From contig NZ_LR027854.1 of assembly GCF_900607235.1 (NCBI RefSeq), positions 248,001 through 312,000 of the forward strand: DNA of 64,000 bases. Direction: 5' to 3'. Of the stretch, positions 1 to 9,078 are shown one piece after another. The notes under the pieces were generated by a model that was given only the letters and a program-made list of their open reading frames with translations, was not told the DNA's origin and searched no databases. Positions within the stretch are counted from its first letter, which is position 1. The number at the start of each line of letters is the position of its first letter. A program made the translations under genes and the position numbers. The DNA comes from Olivibacter jilunii (GTDB lineage Bacteria > Bacteroidota > Bacteroidia > Sphingobacteriales > Sphingobacteriaceae).

Positions 1-37
1 GTTGGCTTTGACTACTTTTGAAGAAAATAGATTGTTT

Positions 38-895
38 ATGGAAACGCAACAGCAAATAGATTTTAATAGGATCGCAGCATCCATTGCATTTATCAAGGAA
101 CACTTCAAAAGCCAACCGAGTTTGGAACAAATCGCCGAACATGTCCACTTGAGTCCATTCCATTTTCAGCGAATGTTTCAGGATTGGGCAGGAGTTTCGC
201 CTAAAAAATTCATACAATATCTTACGATTGAGCATGCCAAAAATATGCTTAAGGAAAATTGCTCGACGCTATTCGACACTGCATACGAAAGCGGACTTTC
301 AGGTACTGGCCGATTACATGATCTTTTTATAAACATCGAAGGGATGACACCTGGCGAGTATAAAAATGGTGGTGCTTCGCTAACGATCAATTATAGTTTT
401 GCCGAGAGTCCATTTGGTAATATCATCGTGGCTTCTACGCATAAAGGAATCTGTTATATGGCATTTGCAGATGAAGGAAGGGGTATCGGATTTGATACCT
501 TGAGATCTACCTTTCCAAATGCACGCTATCAGCAGCTGGTTGACAATTTCCAGCAGCATGCACTCTTTATTTTTGATCAAGATTGGAGCAAAATAAAAGA
601 GATTAAATTACATTTAAAAGGCACCCCATTCCAGATTAAAGTTTGGGAAACACTTTTGCAAGTTCCCACAGGCACGCTTACTACTTATGCCCAATTGGCT
701 GAACGAACTGGCAACAAGCTAGCTTCACGAGCAGTAGGAAGTGCCGTTGGGGCGAATCCGGTAGCCTTGTTGATACCTTGTCATCGTGTAATTAAATCAA
801 CCGGAGACACAGGCAATTATCATTGGGGGAGTTCGAGAAAGCAAGCGATTATTGGCTGGGAAGCTGTTCGGGCGGAACTTCAGGTAGAGAAATAA
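38..895 (+). CDS. Ada-like AraC-HTH / O6-methylguanine-DNA methyltransferase
   Basis: Removes methyl groups from O6-alkylguanine in DNA by irreversible transfer to its own cysteine, and may also act as a transcription factor. From the ATG at 38 the protein has 285 residues: an AraC-type helix-turn-helix at about 8-108, then the methyltransferase domain at about 118-280 with the PCHRV active site (C248) and the G-x-Y-x-W-G-x-x-RK segment. The frame is open upstream to base 2 from a TTG, but METQQQ at 38 is the natural start. The N-terminal zinc/methyl-phosphotriester sensor domain of E. coli Ada is absent, so the usual switch to an activator is missing. It ends 10 bp before an alkB-like gene, repeating the E. 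coli ada-alkB order. Family assignment is very secure; a regulatory role is inferred. Confidence 0.93.
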   Translation: METQQQIDFNRIAASIAFIKEHFKSQPSLEQIAEHVHLSPFHFQRMFQDWAGVSPKKFIQYLTIEHAKNMLKENCSTLFDTAYESGLSGTGRLHDLFINIEGMTPGEYKNGGASLTINYSFAESPFGNIIVASTHKGICYMAFADEGRGIGFDTLRSTFPNARYQQLVDNFQQHALFIFDQDWSKIKEIKLHLKGTPFQIKVWETLLQVPTGTLTTYAQLAERTGNKLASRAVGSAVGANPVALLIPCHRVIKSTGDTGNYHWGSSRKQAIIGWEAVRAELQVEK

Positions 896-905
896 ACCAT
901 AGACT

Positions 906-1493
906 ATGCATGGAAATTTATTGCCAAAGGATGGAGAAGTTTATTTCTATGAAAATTTCTTCACGCGATCAGAAGAGCATCATCTATTTGATGTACTTAA
1001 ACAAAAAACAACTTGGCGTCAGGAGCCTGTTAAAATTATGGGTAAAGAGATCTTGCAACCGCGTCTGACGGCTCTTTACGGCGATACCTACAAACCGTAT
1101 AGTTATTCGGGCATAACGATGAAACCGCAGCAATGGTTTCCTGAACTATTACTTGTGAAAGAGAAGGTGGAAACCTTTTTGAATATTAAATTTAGCACGG
1201 TATTGCTTAATTATTATCGAAATGGAACCGATAGCATGGGCTGGCATCGAGATAACGAAAAGTCATTGGGCAAGAATCCAACCATTGCATCCTTAAGCTT
1301 TGGAGCATCGCGACCTTTTCTGTTCCGGCATTATCGAGATCGAAAACTACGTGTTAAAATCCATTTATTGCCGGGAAGTCTTCTGGTCATGAAAGGTACC
1401 ATACAAGATCATTGGCAACATAGCTTACCCAAGGTGCCAAAATTAGTTGAAGCAAGGATTAACCTAACTTTTAGGGCAATTGTAGACAAATGA
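906..1493 (+). CDS. alkB: AlkB-family 2-oxoglutarate/Fe(II)-dependent dioxygenase (alkylated DNA repair)
   Basis: Oxidative demethylase that repairs 1-methyladenine and 3-methylcytosine in DNA in the cytoplasm. The 195-residue protein carries the full double-stranded beta-helix signature: iron ligands H114, D116 (GWHRDNE) and H172 (WQHSLPK), and the 2-oxoglutarate-binding R184-x-N-x-T-x-R190 near the C terminus. Length and the NYYRNGTDSMGWHRDNE segment match the ALKBH2/ALKBH3-like branch rather than E. coli AlkB. It starts 10 bp after the methyltransferase gene and is surely co-transcribed with it. A strong hairpin follows the stop codon. Confidence 0.93.
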   Translation: MHGNLLPKDGEVYFYENFFTRSEEHHLFDVLKQKTTWRQEPVKIMGKEILQPRLTALYGDTYKPYSYSGITMKPQQWFPELLLVKEKVETFLNIKFSTVLLNYYRNGTDSMGWHRDNEKSLGKNPTIASLSFGASRPFLFRHYRDRKLRVKIHLLPGSLLVMKGTIQDHWQHSLPKVPKLVEARINLTFRAIVDK

Positions 1494-1511
1494 CTTTCGC
1501 GTTAACAAGCT

Positions 1512-1535
1512 AAGGGGAGGGATTTTCCTCCCCTT
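1512..1535. terminator. Bidirectional hairpin between convergent alkB and GH88 genes
   Basis: Perfect 9-bp arms (AAGGGGAGG / CCTCCCCTT) around a 6-nt loop, lying in the 46-bp gap between two convergent stop codons. GC-rich stem; only short T runs follow on either strand. Likely serves both genes. Confidence 0.7.
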
Positions 1536-1539
1536 CGTC

Positions 1540-2751
1540 TTAATTCCTTAACAAATTTCGGTATCTAAGCAAGGCCTCTACATAATAGTAATCTGCGTAG
1601 GTTAAGGGCACATCGATCTCACTCTTATGAGGTATAGAGCCGACACTGTGCATCAAAATAAAACCGCCGTTGCTTCCAATAGGAGCTTTATAGGAATCCG
1701 ATGAAAGACTGACGAGCATCTTCTCAGCTGCATTTACATACTCCTTCGCCTTGGTATTCTTGACATAAGTGCTCAGCTCCAGTAAGGCTGAAGCGATAAT
1801 AGCTGCGGCAGAAGCATCACGATACTGCTTATATTGACTGGCATATGGGCTGCTTGCCGGCAAATCAGGCGCATTAAAATCCCAAAAAGGTACGCCATCA
1901 TCCGGCATATTTGGATGATTTAGGATATATGTTGCGATTTTCTCCGCAAATTGCAAGTATTCCTTCCGTTTGGTTTCCCGATACATCATTGTATAACCAT
2001 ACAAACCCCAAGCTTGCCCACGTGCCCATGCTGATTCATCAAAGGCACCTTGCGCTGTTTTTTTTGCCACGATGTCGCCTGTTTGCGGATTGTAATCTAC
2101 TACATGATAACAACTCATATCGTTACGATAATGATTTTTCATCGTGGTATTGGCATGGGTAATGGCAATATCTTGATATTTTTTCTCACCGCTAATTTTA
2201 CTGGCTTGCGTCAGAAATTCGAGGTTCATCATATTATCGATGATTACCGGATAAGTCCACCCCTCCCACGAACGGATTGTTTTAGTAACAGGATTGAAGC
2301 GGCTAATTAACGAATTGGCTCCGGTCAAAAGAACGTCCTTGTAAGCACTACTATCCCCGGTAAGGCGTAAAATATTACCAAAACTGCAATAGAGCATAAA
2401 GCCTAAATCATGGGTAGTCGTGTTGTTTTTTTCCTTTTCCAGTAATTTCAACTTCTGTTTTGCTCTATCCAGGAGTTCCTCGTTACCGCTGTACTCATAT
2501 AAATACAAAAGTGTACCTGGATAAAATCCCGAGGTCCACCATCCCGTACCGGATGATATTGATTTCCCTGCTTCATAAGTTCGTGGAAGTTTTTCGCCTG
2601 GAGTGTTAGAACCTAAATAGTCTATTTGCTTTATCGCTTCATTTAGATTCTTTTCGATAAAGTCTTTTTTAAGAGTGTATTGTGCCTTCGCGACGCTTAC
2701 CGAAACCGTCACGCAAAACAACAGCATATATCCATTTAAACGATTTTTCAT
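1540..2751 (-). CDS. Glycoside hydrolase family 88, unsaturated glucuronyl hydrolase, exported
   Basis: Hydrolyses the delta-4,5-unsaturated uronic acid left at the non-reducing end of oligosaccharides by polysaccharide lyases, as the last depolymerisation step in the periplasm. The 403-residue protein has a Sec signal (about 1-23, ending VAKAQ) and then an (alpha/alpha)6 barrel. HDLGFM (D115) and IIDNMMN (D172) correspond to the two catalytic aspartates known in Bacillus UGL (D88 and D149); WTSGFYPG and ESAWARGQAWGLYG are typical GH88 segments. It is the last gene of the sigma-fecR-susC-susD locus, 18 bp after susD, so the imported glycan probably contains uronic acid (for example glycosaminoglycan-like, pectic or xanthan-type). 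No lyase lies in the window. Family secure, substrate unknown. Confidence 0.92.
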   Translation of the reverse strand: MKNRLNGYMLLFCVTVSVSVAKAQYTLKKDFIEKNLNEAIKQIDYLGSNTPGEKLPRTYEAGKSISSGTGWWTSGFYPGTLLYLYEYSGNEELLDRAKQKLKLLEKEKNNTTTHDLGFMLYCSFGNILRLTGDSSAYKDVLLTGANSLISRFNPVTKTIRSWEGWTYPVIIDNMMNLEFLTQASKISGEKKYQDIAITHANTTMKNHYRNDMSCYHVVDYNPQTGDIVAKKTAQGAFDESAWARGQAWGLYGYTMMYRETKRKEYLQFAEKIATYILNHPNMPDDGVPFWDFNAPDLPASSPYASQYKQYRDASAAAIIASALLELSTYVKNTKAKEYVNAAEKMLVSLSSDSYKAPIGSNGGFILMHSVGSIPHKSEIDVPLTYADYYYVEALLRYRNLLRN

Positions 2752-2769
2752 TTTCGCTTTCGTCTTATA

Positions 2770-4275
2770 TTAATAACCTTCATTTTGTGGTAAGAGATTT
2801 GCATTTCTACCAATCTCTTCCTGTGGAATAGGCAATAGTTTATGAGATGGTTTTATGTTTTCTCTTTTTTCATAAGCGCCTTCTTTTGTAAAGGCCTCCA
2901 CAACGATATCCCAACGCTTCAAGTCGTACCAGCGCTTCCATTCAAAGGCTAGCTCTACTCTTCTCTCCTCTCTTACTGCGTCCCTAAATGCTGCTTGATT
3001 TAACCCAACCGGGATATCCGTTGGGAAGGTTCTTACCCCGTTAGGTGTGTTACGGGCGCGTTGTCTAACCGCATTCAAATATTCATAAGCCTTTGCGGTG
3101 GGTCCACCGTTACTCTCGTTGAGTGACTCTGCAGCCATTAAGAGAATTTCGGCATAACGGAAAATCACATGTTTTATATCTGAGTCGGCCCCCTCTGCAT
3201 TGGCATTAGCTCCTGGATATAAGCACCATTTAGCCGTATGTATGCGTGGCCATCGCCATTGTTGATAAGGGGTCATCACTCCTTTTATAGGTGTTTCTGT
3301 TAAATAGCTCACTTCTTTCCTGTAGTCATTATTATCAAAACTTCCATACATACCTGGAGATGGAACTAAGACGCTCCAACCCAGCATATCCGCGTCGCGA
3401 ACCCCGGTCATAGGAGCTGTATAATCCTGATTTGTACCATTTTCTCCAGTGATCCCCCCCATAAAATCCACGACCCAGACATGCTCCAATTGATGACCAA
3501 GATCGGCTTTCCATAAATCTTGATAGTCATTTACCAAACCATAATGGTATTTACCGGCATCATTAATAACCGCTTCCGCGTGCTCCGCTGCTTTGTCCCA
3601 TTGCTGCAAAACCATATATACGGAAGATAACAGCGTATGGGCAGCCCCTTTAGTAGCTCTTGACTTAATGTTACCCGGAAAGGCATCGGGTAAATAACTT
3701 ATACCAAATTCGCAATCGTCTATAATATGCTGATATACTTCACTGGCAGGAGTTTTATTAATATCTTTAATCGTATTCGGATCTGTAACAAATTGCCCTA
3801 TATAAGGAATATCACCAAACAATTGCACTAAATGATAATAATTTAGGGCTCGCACCATGCGCGCTTCGGCGATAAGTGCATTTTTCTTTCCTTCATCCAT
3901 CGGAACATTCGGGATGCCGTCGATTGCGGCATTAGCGGCTCCTATACCCAAATAAGCCAAGCGCCAGACCGCAAGTATATCTTGGTTGCTGGCATCGTGC
4001 GTAAAACCATTCAGCTGTATGCGACTGGATTGTGTTCCGATATCCGCAATGTCAATATCATCTCCCAGTAGCTGTAACACCATGGTTAACCGTCTACCAT
4101 AGAAATTATCGCTACTCAGCAAGGCATAAGATCCCATCACAGCTGCTTCTGCATCCGCTTCGGTGTTAAAATATTGCCCTGGAACTAAAATGCTTACCGG
4201 TTCTTCTTCCAACTTAGTGCAAGCGGAAGCAATAAACAATACGAACAAAAAAATATATTTCGAAAACTCTTTCAT
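2770..4275 (-). CDS. SusD/RagB-family surface glycan-binding lipoprotein
   Basis: Outer-membrane lipoprotein that lies as a lid on its SusC partner and delivers glycan. I chose the ATG at 4275 (MKEFSKYIFLF): it gives a clean lipoprotein signal with lipobox IASAC, and GGAG lies about 9 nt upstream; the frame is open to 4308 with two further ATGs. The 501-residue product has the SusD N-terminal region (YFNTEADAEAAVMGSYALLSS), the TPR-like helices (ARMVRALNYYHLVQLFGDIPYI) and the C-terminal ERRVELAFEWKRWYDLKRW signature. It follows susC by 19 bp. Confidence 0.95.
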   Translation of the reverse strand: MKEFSKYIFLFVLFIASACTKLEEEPVSILVPGQYFNTEADAEAAVMGSYALLSSDNFYGRRLTMVLQLLGDDIDIADIGTQSSRIQLNGFTHDASNQDILAVWRLAYLGIGAANAAIDGIPNVPMDEGKKNALIAEARMVRALNYYHLVQLFGDIPYIGQFVTDPNTIKDINKTPASEVYQHIIDDCEFGISYLPDAFPGNIKSRATKGAAHTLLSSVYMVLQQWDKAAEHAEAVINDAGKYHYGLVNDYQDLWKADLGHQLEHVWVVDFMGGITGENGTNQDYTAPMTGVRDADMLGWSVLVPSPGMYGSFDNNDYRKEVSYLTETPIKGVMTPYQQWRWPRIHTAKWCLYPGANANAEGADSDIKHVIFRYAEILLMAAESLNESNGGPTAKAYEYLNAVRQRARNTPNGVRTFPTDIPVGLNQAAFRDAVREERRVELAFEWKRWYDLKRWDIVVEAFTKEGAYEKRENIKPSHKLLPIPQEEIGRNANLLPQNEGY

Positions 4276-4294
4276 TGTCTGTTTCTCCATTAAC

Positions 4295-7200
4295 TTAAAA
4301 TCCAACATTTATCCCCAAGGTAACGGATTTGACATTTGGATATCCCATATAGTCAAGTCCGACATTTCGGTTTGAGTCCTGAAAGCTTACTTCCGGATCA
4401 TAACCTTTATAGTTTGTGACCGTCAATATATTTTGTGCACTAGCATAGATCCTTAGTTTACTCACCTGTAGCTTACCTAGCATAAACTTCGGAAAGTTAT
4501 AACCCAAGGCTACATTTTTTAACCGCAAGTATGAGCCATCTTCAACCCATCGCGATGAGACCTCTGGATTATTCGAAGCACTTGCCCGAGGAATGTCTGT
4601 ATTTGTATTGGTAGGCGTCCATCTATTCAATGCATCTTTGGTAGCATTTCCCTTTCCGGCCATCCAATCGAGTTCCATTCGAGTGATGTTTAACATATCA
4701 TTACCCTGGCTTCCTTGAAAAAAGATATTTAGGTCAAAGTTTTTGTAACGCAGATCGTTATTAAAACCGTAGATGAAATCCGGATGGGGATTACCAATAA
4801 TGGTACGATCATCCGCATTAATAACACCATTCGGACCTTCGGTTAAGTTATTATTAGCATCACGTCCATAGATATCGCGGTACTTGACATCTCCTGGCTT
4901 TTTATTAGGAGCCGCAGAAAAATCATCGCCTTCTTGATACAATCCATCAAATTGCCATCCATAGAAAGCGCCCACTACCTCGCCCACACGAAGAATTTGG
5001 GATTCAGTTGACAACATATGACCTGGGATCGTATTATAGCGAATATCTCCTCCAGGTAATTGAAGAATCTTATTGCGATTAAAAGTGATGTTAAAATCAC
5101 TTGTCCAAGTGAAGTTTTCGCCCTTAACATTGGTTGTATTGAGCGCGAATTCCCAACCTTTATTCTCTACACTTCCAATATTCTGCAGAGAAACCGTATA
5201 ACCGGAATATATCGGCAGGGGTACTTCGTAAAGCAGATCAACCGTTTTCTTATAATAGTAATCTACAGAGAGATTGATCCGACCATTCAGAAAACCAATA
5301 TCTAAACCTGCATCTGTTTGCTTGGTAGTTTCCCATGTAAGATTAGGATTCGCGACATTGGTTGGCCGCACCGCCTTAATTGGTGTTCCATTAATAGTCG
5401 CAAGCGTTGGAGAAAATCGGGCCAATGACATATAAGAGCCTATTTCGGTGTTTCCGGTTTCTCCATAGCTGGTTCGAATTTTAAGATTTGAAATTGCCTT
5501 CACCGATTGCATAAACGGTTCTTGGCTGATATTCCATGCCAAGGCACCGGAAGGGAAAAATGCCCATTTGTTATTGTCACCAAATCGAGATGAGCCGTCG
5601 TACCGGCCCGTAACTGTCAGCAAATATTTACCTTTGAAGTTATAATTTATCCTTCCGTAAAAAGAGGACATCACCCAGTCTATTAGCTCTGAAGCCGCAT
5701 TCTGGTAGTTCGAACCCGCTCCTAAATTCCAAAATGAGAAATTGTCAGACACAAAATTCCGATTGCGTGATTCCCACATTTCATTTCTGGAAGATTGATA
5801 TGAATAACCGCCCATTGCCTCAAGGTTATGGACATCTTGGAAGCTCTTGGTATAGGTTAAGAAGTTTTCGTTGATTACATTTGTGTTCTTGCGGCCTATA
5901 ATACTTCCAGAACCACCATAGTTACGTCCCTCTACCAAATTTTGCGTCACATAGCTCCCATTCCGTTGATTACTGATCTGGACCCCCAGCGTGCTTCGAA
6001 ACTTTAATCCCTGTAATAACTCAAGTTCTCCATAGGCATTTCCCTGAAACAAATCGTTTATTTGCTCATTCTTTCTTTCGCGTGCAACTGCTACCGGATT
6101 GTCATGAGGGTCGCCCACTTGTTTCAACGTATATTTTCCATTTGCATCGTATACTCCTTGCAGTGGATCAAAGCGTAACGCGCCTGAAATTACACCTGCT
6201 CCGGATGTTCCACTACTTGTTTCCTGTGTTCGCACACCGTCAAGGTCATTTCTAATAAAAAAAAGTTTAGTGCCTAAACGAACCCGATCAGATACCTTTA
6301 TGTCTAAATTAGAAGTTCCCGAAAGCCTTCTAAAGTCAGAATTGATCACTGTACCTTTTTGCCCGTAATGACTAAGTGAGGTATAATAACGGATATTTTC
6401 GCTTCCTCCTGAAACCGATAATTGATTATTGATCAATCCTCCGGTTCTAAAAATCAGGTCTTGCCAGTCCGTACCTTCACCATATGACGAAGGGTCTGAA
6501 TATGGAACATTTGAGTTACCACTGTTTCTGTAAACGTCATTAATGTATTCGGCAAATTCCTGTCCATTCAAAAGGTCGAGTCGTTTACCGATCTTTTGAA
6601 TGGAGTAAGAATTATTAAAGTCGATAATAGGACGCCCAACCTTTCCCTTTTTGGTCGTTACCATTATAACACCATTAGCCCCTCTAGATCCATAGATAGC
6701 AGTTGCTGATGCATCCTTTAGTACTTCGACAGATTCTACATCTTCGGGAGGGGGCGGCGTTCCTCCGGCAAAACCATCCACTACGTAAAGAGGATCACTA
6801 CTGGCATTGATCGAAGTCCCCCCTCTAATTCGCACGCGTGGCGCTTTACCAGGCTCTCCATTGACGCTGGATACAGCCACACCGGGCGATCGCCCTTGGA
6901 GTGCTTGAGCTGTACCTGCTACGGGAAAAGCCGCTATTTTCTCGGCGGAAACCGAGGAAACCGATCCGGTTAAATCGCTTTTTCGTTGCGTACCATACCC
7001 TACTACAACAACTTCATCCAATGCCGCATCTTCAGCTTCGAGTTGGACATTCACGGTAGTTTGCCCGCTTACAAGCTTTAATTCTTGGCGTTGAAATCCA
7101 ATATAGGTAACTACCAACGTCGTGTTCGGAGGCGTTTTTAAAGTAAAAAAACCCTGTTCATCTGTTTGAGTTCCTCTTTTATTAAGCCCTTTTATGCTTA

Positions 7201-7645
7201 TAGAAACACCGGCGAGCGCCTTCCCGTTATTGTCGGTGACTTTTCCGGTCAAAGTTACCTCTTCCTGGGCGACAACAGCCCAATTCTTTTTAGAGATAAC
7301 AATATTCTTCTCGACAATTTTATAGCTCAGGCCCTGATTGGCCAAACAAGCGTCTATTGCATGGGTCACCGATACGTTTTCCAAATCGATATTCACTGGC
7401 GTTGTATTCTTCAAAACGCTTGCTGTATATAGTACATTATAGCCCGACTGTTTACGTATTTCGTCGAAAACCTCTTGAAGTGAAACATTTTTCTTATGCA
7501 GCGTTAGCTTTTGAGCAAAGGCCGTTGCCTTTGCTTCCAATAGACCAATTAAGATCAAGATAAGTGATAACTTCATGATCAATATAGGTTTAAATTTGGC
7601 ATAGGTCTGTCCTTTATGCCATATTACAGCATTTATTTTATACAT
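4295..7645 (-). CDS. SusC/RagA-family TonB-linked outer membrane transporter with STN domain
   Basis: TonB-dependent beta-barrel that imports oligosaccharide with its SusD partner. Domain order in 1116 residues: extended N-terminal signal (about 1-45, typical of Sphingobacteriaceae SusC), secretin/TonB short domain STN (about 53-118), carboxypeptidase-D-like beta-sandwich (about 130-205, TGKVTDNNGKALAGVSI), TonB-box-like region DEVVVVGYGTQRK, plug (about 220-335), then a 22-strand barrel ending in aromatic F. An STN domain fits control by the neighbouring FecR/sigma pair through transenvelope signalling. An alternative start at 7576 (MKLSLILI) gives a more usual signal peptide. The 115-bp gap to fecR holds a hairpin read on the opposite strand. 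Confidence 0.95.
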   Translation of the reverse strand: MYKINAVIWHKGQTYAKFKPILIMKLSLILILIGLLEAKATAFAQKLTLHKKNVSLQEVFDEIRKQSGYNVLYTASVLKNTTPVNIDLENVSVTHAIDACLANQGLSYKIVEKNIVISKKNWAVVAQEEVTLTGKVTDNNGKALAGVSISIKGLNKRGTQTDEQGFFTLKTPPNTTLVVTYIGFQRQELKLVSGQTTVNVQLEAEDAALDEVVVVGYGTQRKSDLTGSVSSVSAEKIAAFPVAGTAQALQGRSPGVAVSSVNGEPGKAPRVRIRGGTSINASSDPLYVVDGFAGGTPPPPEDVESVEVLKDASATAIYGSRGANGVIMVTTKKGKVGRPIIDFNNSYSIQKIGKRLDLLNGQEFAEYINDVYRNSGNSNVPYSDPSSYGEGTDWQDLIFRTGGLINNQLSVSGGSENIRYYTSLSHYGQKGTVINSDFRRLSGTSNLDIKVSDRVRLGTKLFFIRNDLDGVRTQETSSGTSGAGVISGALRFDPLQGVYDANGKYTLKQVGDPHDNPVAVARERKNEQINDLFQGNAYGELELLQGLKFRSTLGVQISNQRNGSYVTQNLVEGRNYGGSGSIIGRKNTNVINENFLTYTKSFQDVHNLEAMGGYSYQSSRNEMWESRNRNFVSDNFSFWNLGAGSNYQNAASELIDWVMSSFYGRINYNFKGKYLLTVTGRYDGSSRFGDNNKWAFFPSGALAWNISQEPFMQSVKAISNLKIRTSYGETGNTEIGSYMSLARFSPTLATINGTPIKAVRPTNVANPNLTWETTKQTDAGLDIGFLNGRINLSVDYYYKKTVDLLYEVPLPIYSGYTVSLQNIGSVENKGWEFALNTTNVKGENFTWTSDFNITFNRNKILQLPGGDIRYNTIPGHMLSTESQILRVGEVVGAFYGWQFDGLYQEGDDFSAAPNKKPGDVKYRDIYGRDANNNLTEGPNGVINADDRTIIGNPHPDFIYGFNNDLRYKNFDLNIFFQGSQGNDMLNITRMELDWMAGKGNATKDALNRWTPTNTNTDIPRASASNNPEVSSRWVEDGSYLRLKNVALGYNFPKFMLGKLQVSKLRIYASAQNILTVTNYKGYDPEVSFQDSNRNVGLDYMGYPNVKSVTLGINVGF

Positions 7646-7654
7646 TTGATTAGG

Positions 7655-7750
7655 TTAAAGAATTGGTAATTTGATTCTATCTTTAATCTGGCATTATGCC
7701 TGTACTATCAAAGGCGTTGCACCGCCTTTGATAGCTTCTTTTTCCTTTTT
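7655..7750 (+). ncRNA. Candidate cis-antisense RNA to the susC leader, ending in an intrinsic terminator
   Basis: On the plus strand, opposite to susC, a TAnnTTTG-type element (TACATTTG, 7641-7648) is followed about 55 nt later by a perfect 12-bp hairpin (7705-7716 / 7723-7734, loop TTGCAC) and a pyrimidine/T-rich tract (CTTCTTTTTCCTTTTT). A -33 TTTG is not clear. No plus-strand gene needs this terminator. Antisense RNAs of this kind over susC leaders are known in Bacteroides (DonS type). The hairpin and T tract are seen; the promoter and RNA are inferred. Confidence 0.4.
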
Positions 7751-7760
7751 ATACTTTTGG

Positions 7761-8951
7761 CTACTTCATTACAATAACTTTCCTCCCTTCTGTTTTAAAA
7801 TGAACACCTCCGGTTAGCTCGATCGTTTGTAATAATTTTTCTATTCGATCGAATTTGGATACAGTACCAATAAATGTCTCACCTGTCAGGTCACCCTGGT
7901 ATGTGACATCAACATCATACCATCTGGCAATTGTTTTCATCACTTGTTGGATATCATCACCGTGAAAGACAAAATAACCGTTCTTCCAGGCTAAAGCATC
8001 TTCTAGGTTGACATTTTTTAGTGAAATTGCCTTGGTCTGTTTATTTATACGCGCCTGCTGACCAGGGTTGAGAATTTTAGCGGTGGGGGTCCGAGACGAA
8101 TTATCTTTTGCCGACACCCGTACTTTTCCTTCAACAAGTGTAGTGGTTATTTCTTCCATATCTTCATAAGCACTGATCAGAAAGTTCGTTCCCATCACAT
8201 GAATAGTAGCATCTACTGTCTGTACTTCGAATGGCATTTCCTTATTTTTAGCAATTTCTAAATAGGCCTCTCCTTCGAGGCGAACTTCCCTTTTTGCACC
8301 CTCAAACCGGGTTGGGTAGCTTAAAGAAGAGCTTGGACCTAACCAAACATGTGTACCATCGGGCAACTGAACTTGGAACTGTCCGCCCCGTGGCGTACTA
8401 AGTATGTTTTGTTTAATCTCCCCTGTGGCATTCGCTTTTGCCGCATGATAAACTAATTGTCCATCCTTCGTCTTACTAATGGTAATATCCCCCTCTTTAA
8501 CCGTTTTATTGTCAATGGCCTCCAGATCAACTAGACTACCATCACCCAAAAGCAAAGTCGCTCGGTTGCGTACGGACTTGATTGCATCTTTTTCTGCATA
8601 AGTCACAGGTTGTATATGACTCGGTTTTCGGTCATAATAAAAAAGAGCTCCGACACTAAATGTGATTAGAACAATGGCGGCAACTAACCACTTTAATACA
8701 TCAACCCTCCTCGTGTTATTTGTTGGTTGTTCTTTACCTCCAAGCACTTTATGAATCATTTGGGATGATTCTTCTTCATTAAAGAAAGTTTTTCCATGCT
8801 CGAAGCTTAGGCGTGCCTGTAAAAAGAGGTCTTCAACTACCTTTTTAGATGAGTTGTCACTTAGCAACTCATATAATTCCAAGCGTTCTTCTTGCGTAAT
8901 TTCTTTACGCATCGCCTTATCAAATAAAAAGGTAATTCGTGCTCGACTCAT
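7761..8951 (-). CDS. FecR-family anti-sigma factor
   Basis: Inner-membrane anti-sigma factor that holds the ECF sigma encoded just upstream until the STN domain of SusC signals occupancy. The 396-residue protein has a cytoplasmic N-terminal region (about 1-85), one membrane helix (about 87-107, WLVAAIVLITFSVGALFYY), a periplasmic FecR domain (about 180-285, STPRGGQFQVQLPDGTHVWLGPSSSLSYPTRF, EGEAYLEIAKNK) and a C-terminal DUF4974 domain (about 325-396). It lies 127 bp after the sigma gene, and that gap contains two perfect palindromes. Confidence 0.95.
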   Translation of the reverse strand: MSRARITFLFDKAMRKEITQEERLELYELLSDNSSKKVVEDLFLQARLSFEHGKTFFNEEESSQMIHKVLGGKEQPTNNTRRVDVLKWLVAAIVLITFSVGALFYYDRKPSHIQPVTYAEKDAIKSVRNRATLLLGDGSLVDLEAIDNKTVKEGDITISKTKDGQLVYHAAKANATGEIKQNILSTPRGGQFQVQLPDGTHVWLGPSSSLSYPTRFEGAKREVRLEGEAYLEIAKNKEMPFEVQTVDATIHVMGTNFLISAYEDMEEITTTLVEGKVRVSAKDNSSRTPTAKILNPGQQARINKQTKAISLKNVNLEDALAWKNGYFVFHGDDIQQVMKTIARWYDVDVTYQGDLTGETFIGTVSKFDRIEKLLQTIELTGGVHFKTEGRKVIVMK

Positions 8952-8961
8952 ATAGGCGTCT

Positions 8962-8981
8962 TAAAACGGATATCCGTTTTA
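8962..8981. repeat. 20-bp perfect palindrome just upstream of fecR
   Basis: TAAAACGGATATCCGTTTTA reads identically on both strands and ends 10 bp before the fecR start codon. In RNA it would fold over the ribosome-binding region; as DNA it could be a dimer-binding site. It is flanked by GGCGTCTT and AAGACACC (8955-8962, 9000-9007), which are themselves nearly inverted. Function unknown. Confidence 0.5.
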
Positions 8982-9011
8982 TTAGTTAGTTTTCTTATAA
9001 AGACACCGGCA

Positions 9012-9029
9012 ACATCCATTTATGGATGT
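9012..9029. repeat. 18-bp inverted repeat between ECF sigma and fecR
   Basis: ACATCCAT and ATGGATGT around a 2-bp centre. On the minus strand it lies directly upstream of GTGTCTTTATAA, a sequence like the -10 element of the second ECF system in this window, so it may cover a -35 region. Only one instance is seen, so the role is open. Confidence 0.4.
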
Positions 9030-9078
9030 CTTATTTAAAAAAAATTAAAAAATAATACAGAACAGTAAATGAAGGTCT

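Noticed and set aside
8998-9028. ECF -10-like GTGTCTTTA before the first fecR as a member of the TTAGGGA set
   Set aside because: At the 15-nt distance there is CATCCAT and not TTAGGGA, so it does not belong to the same motif.
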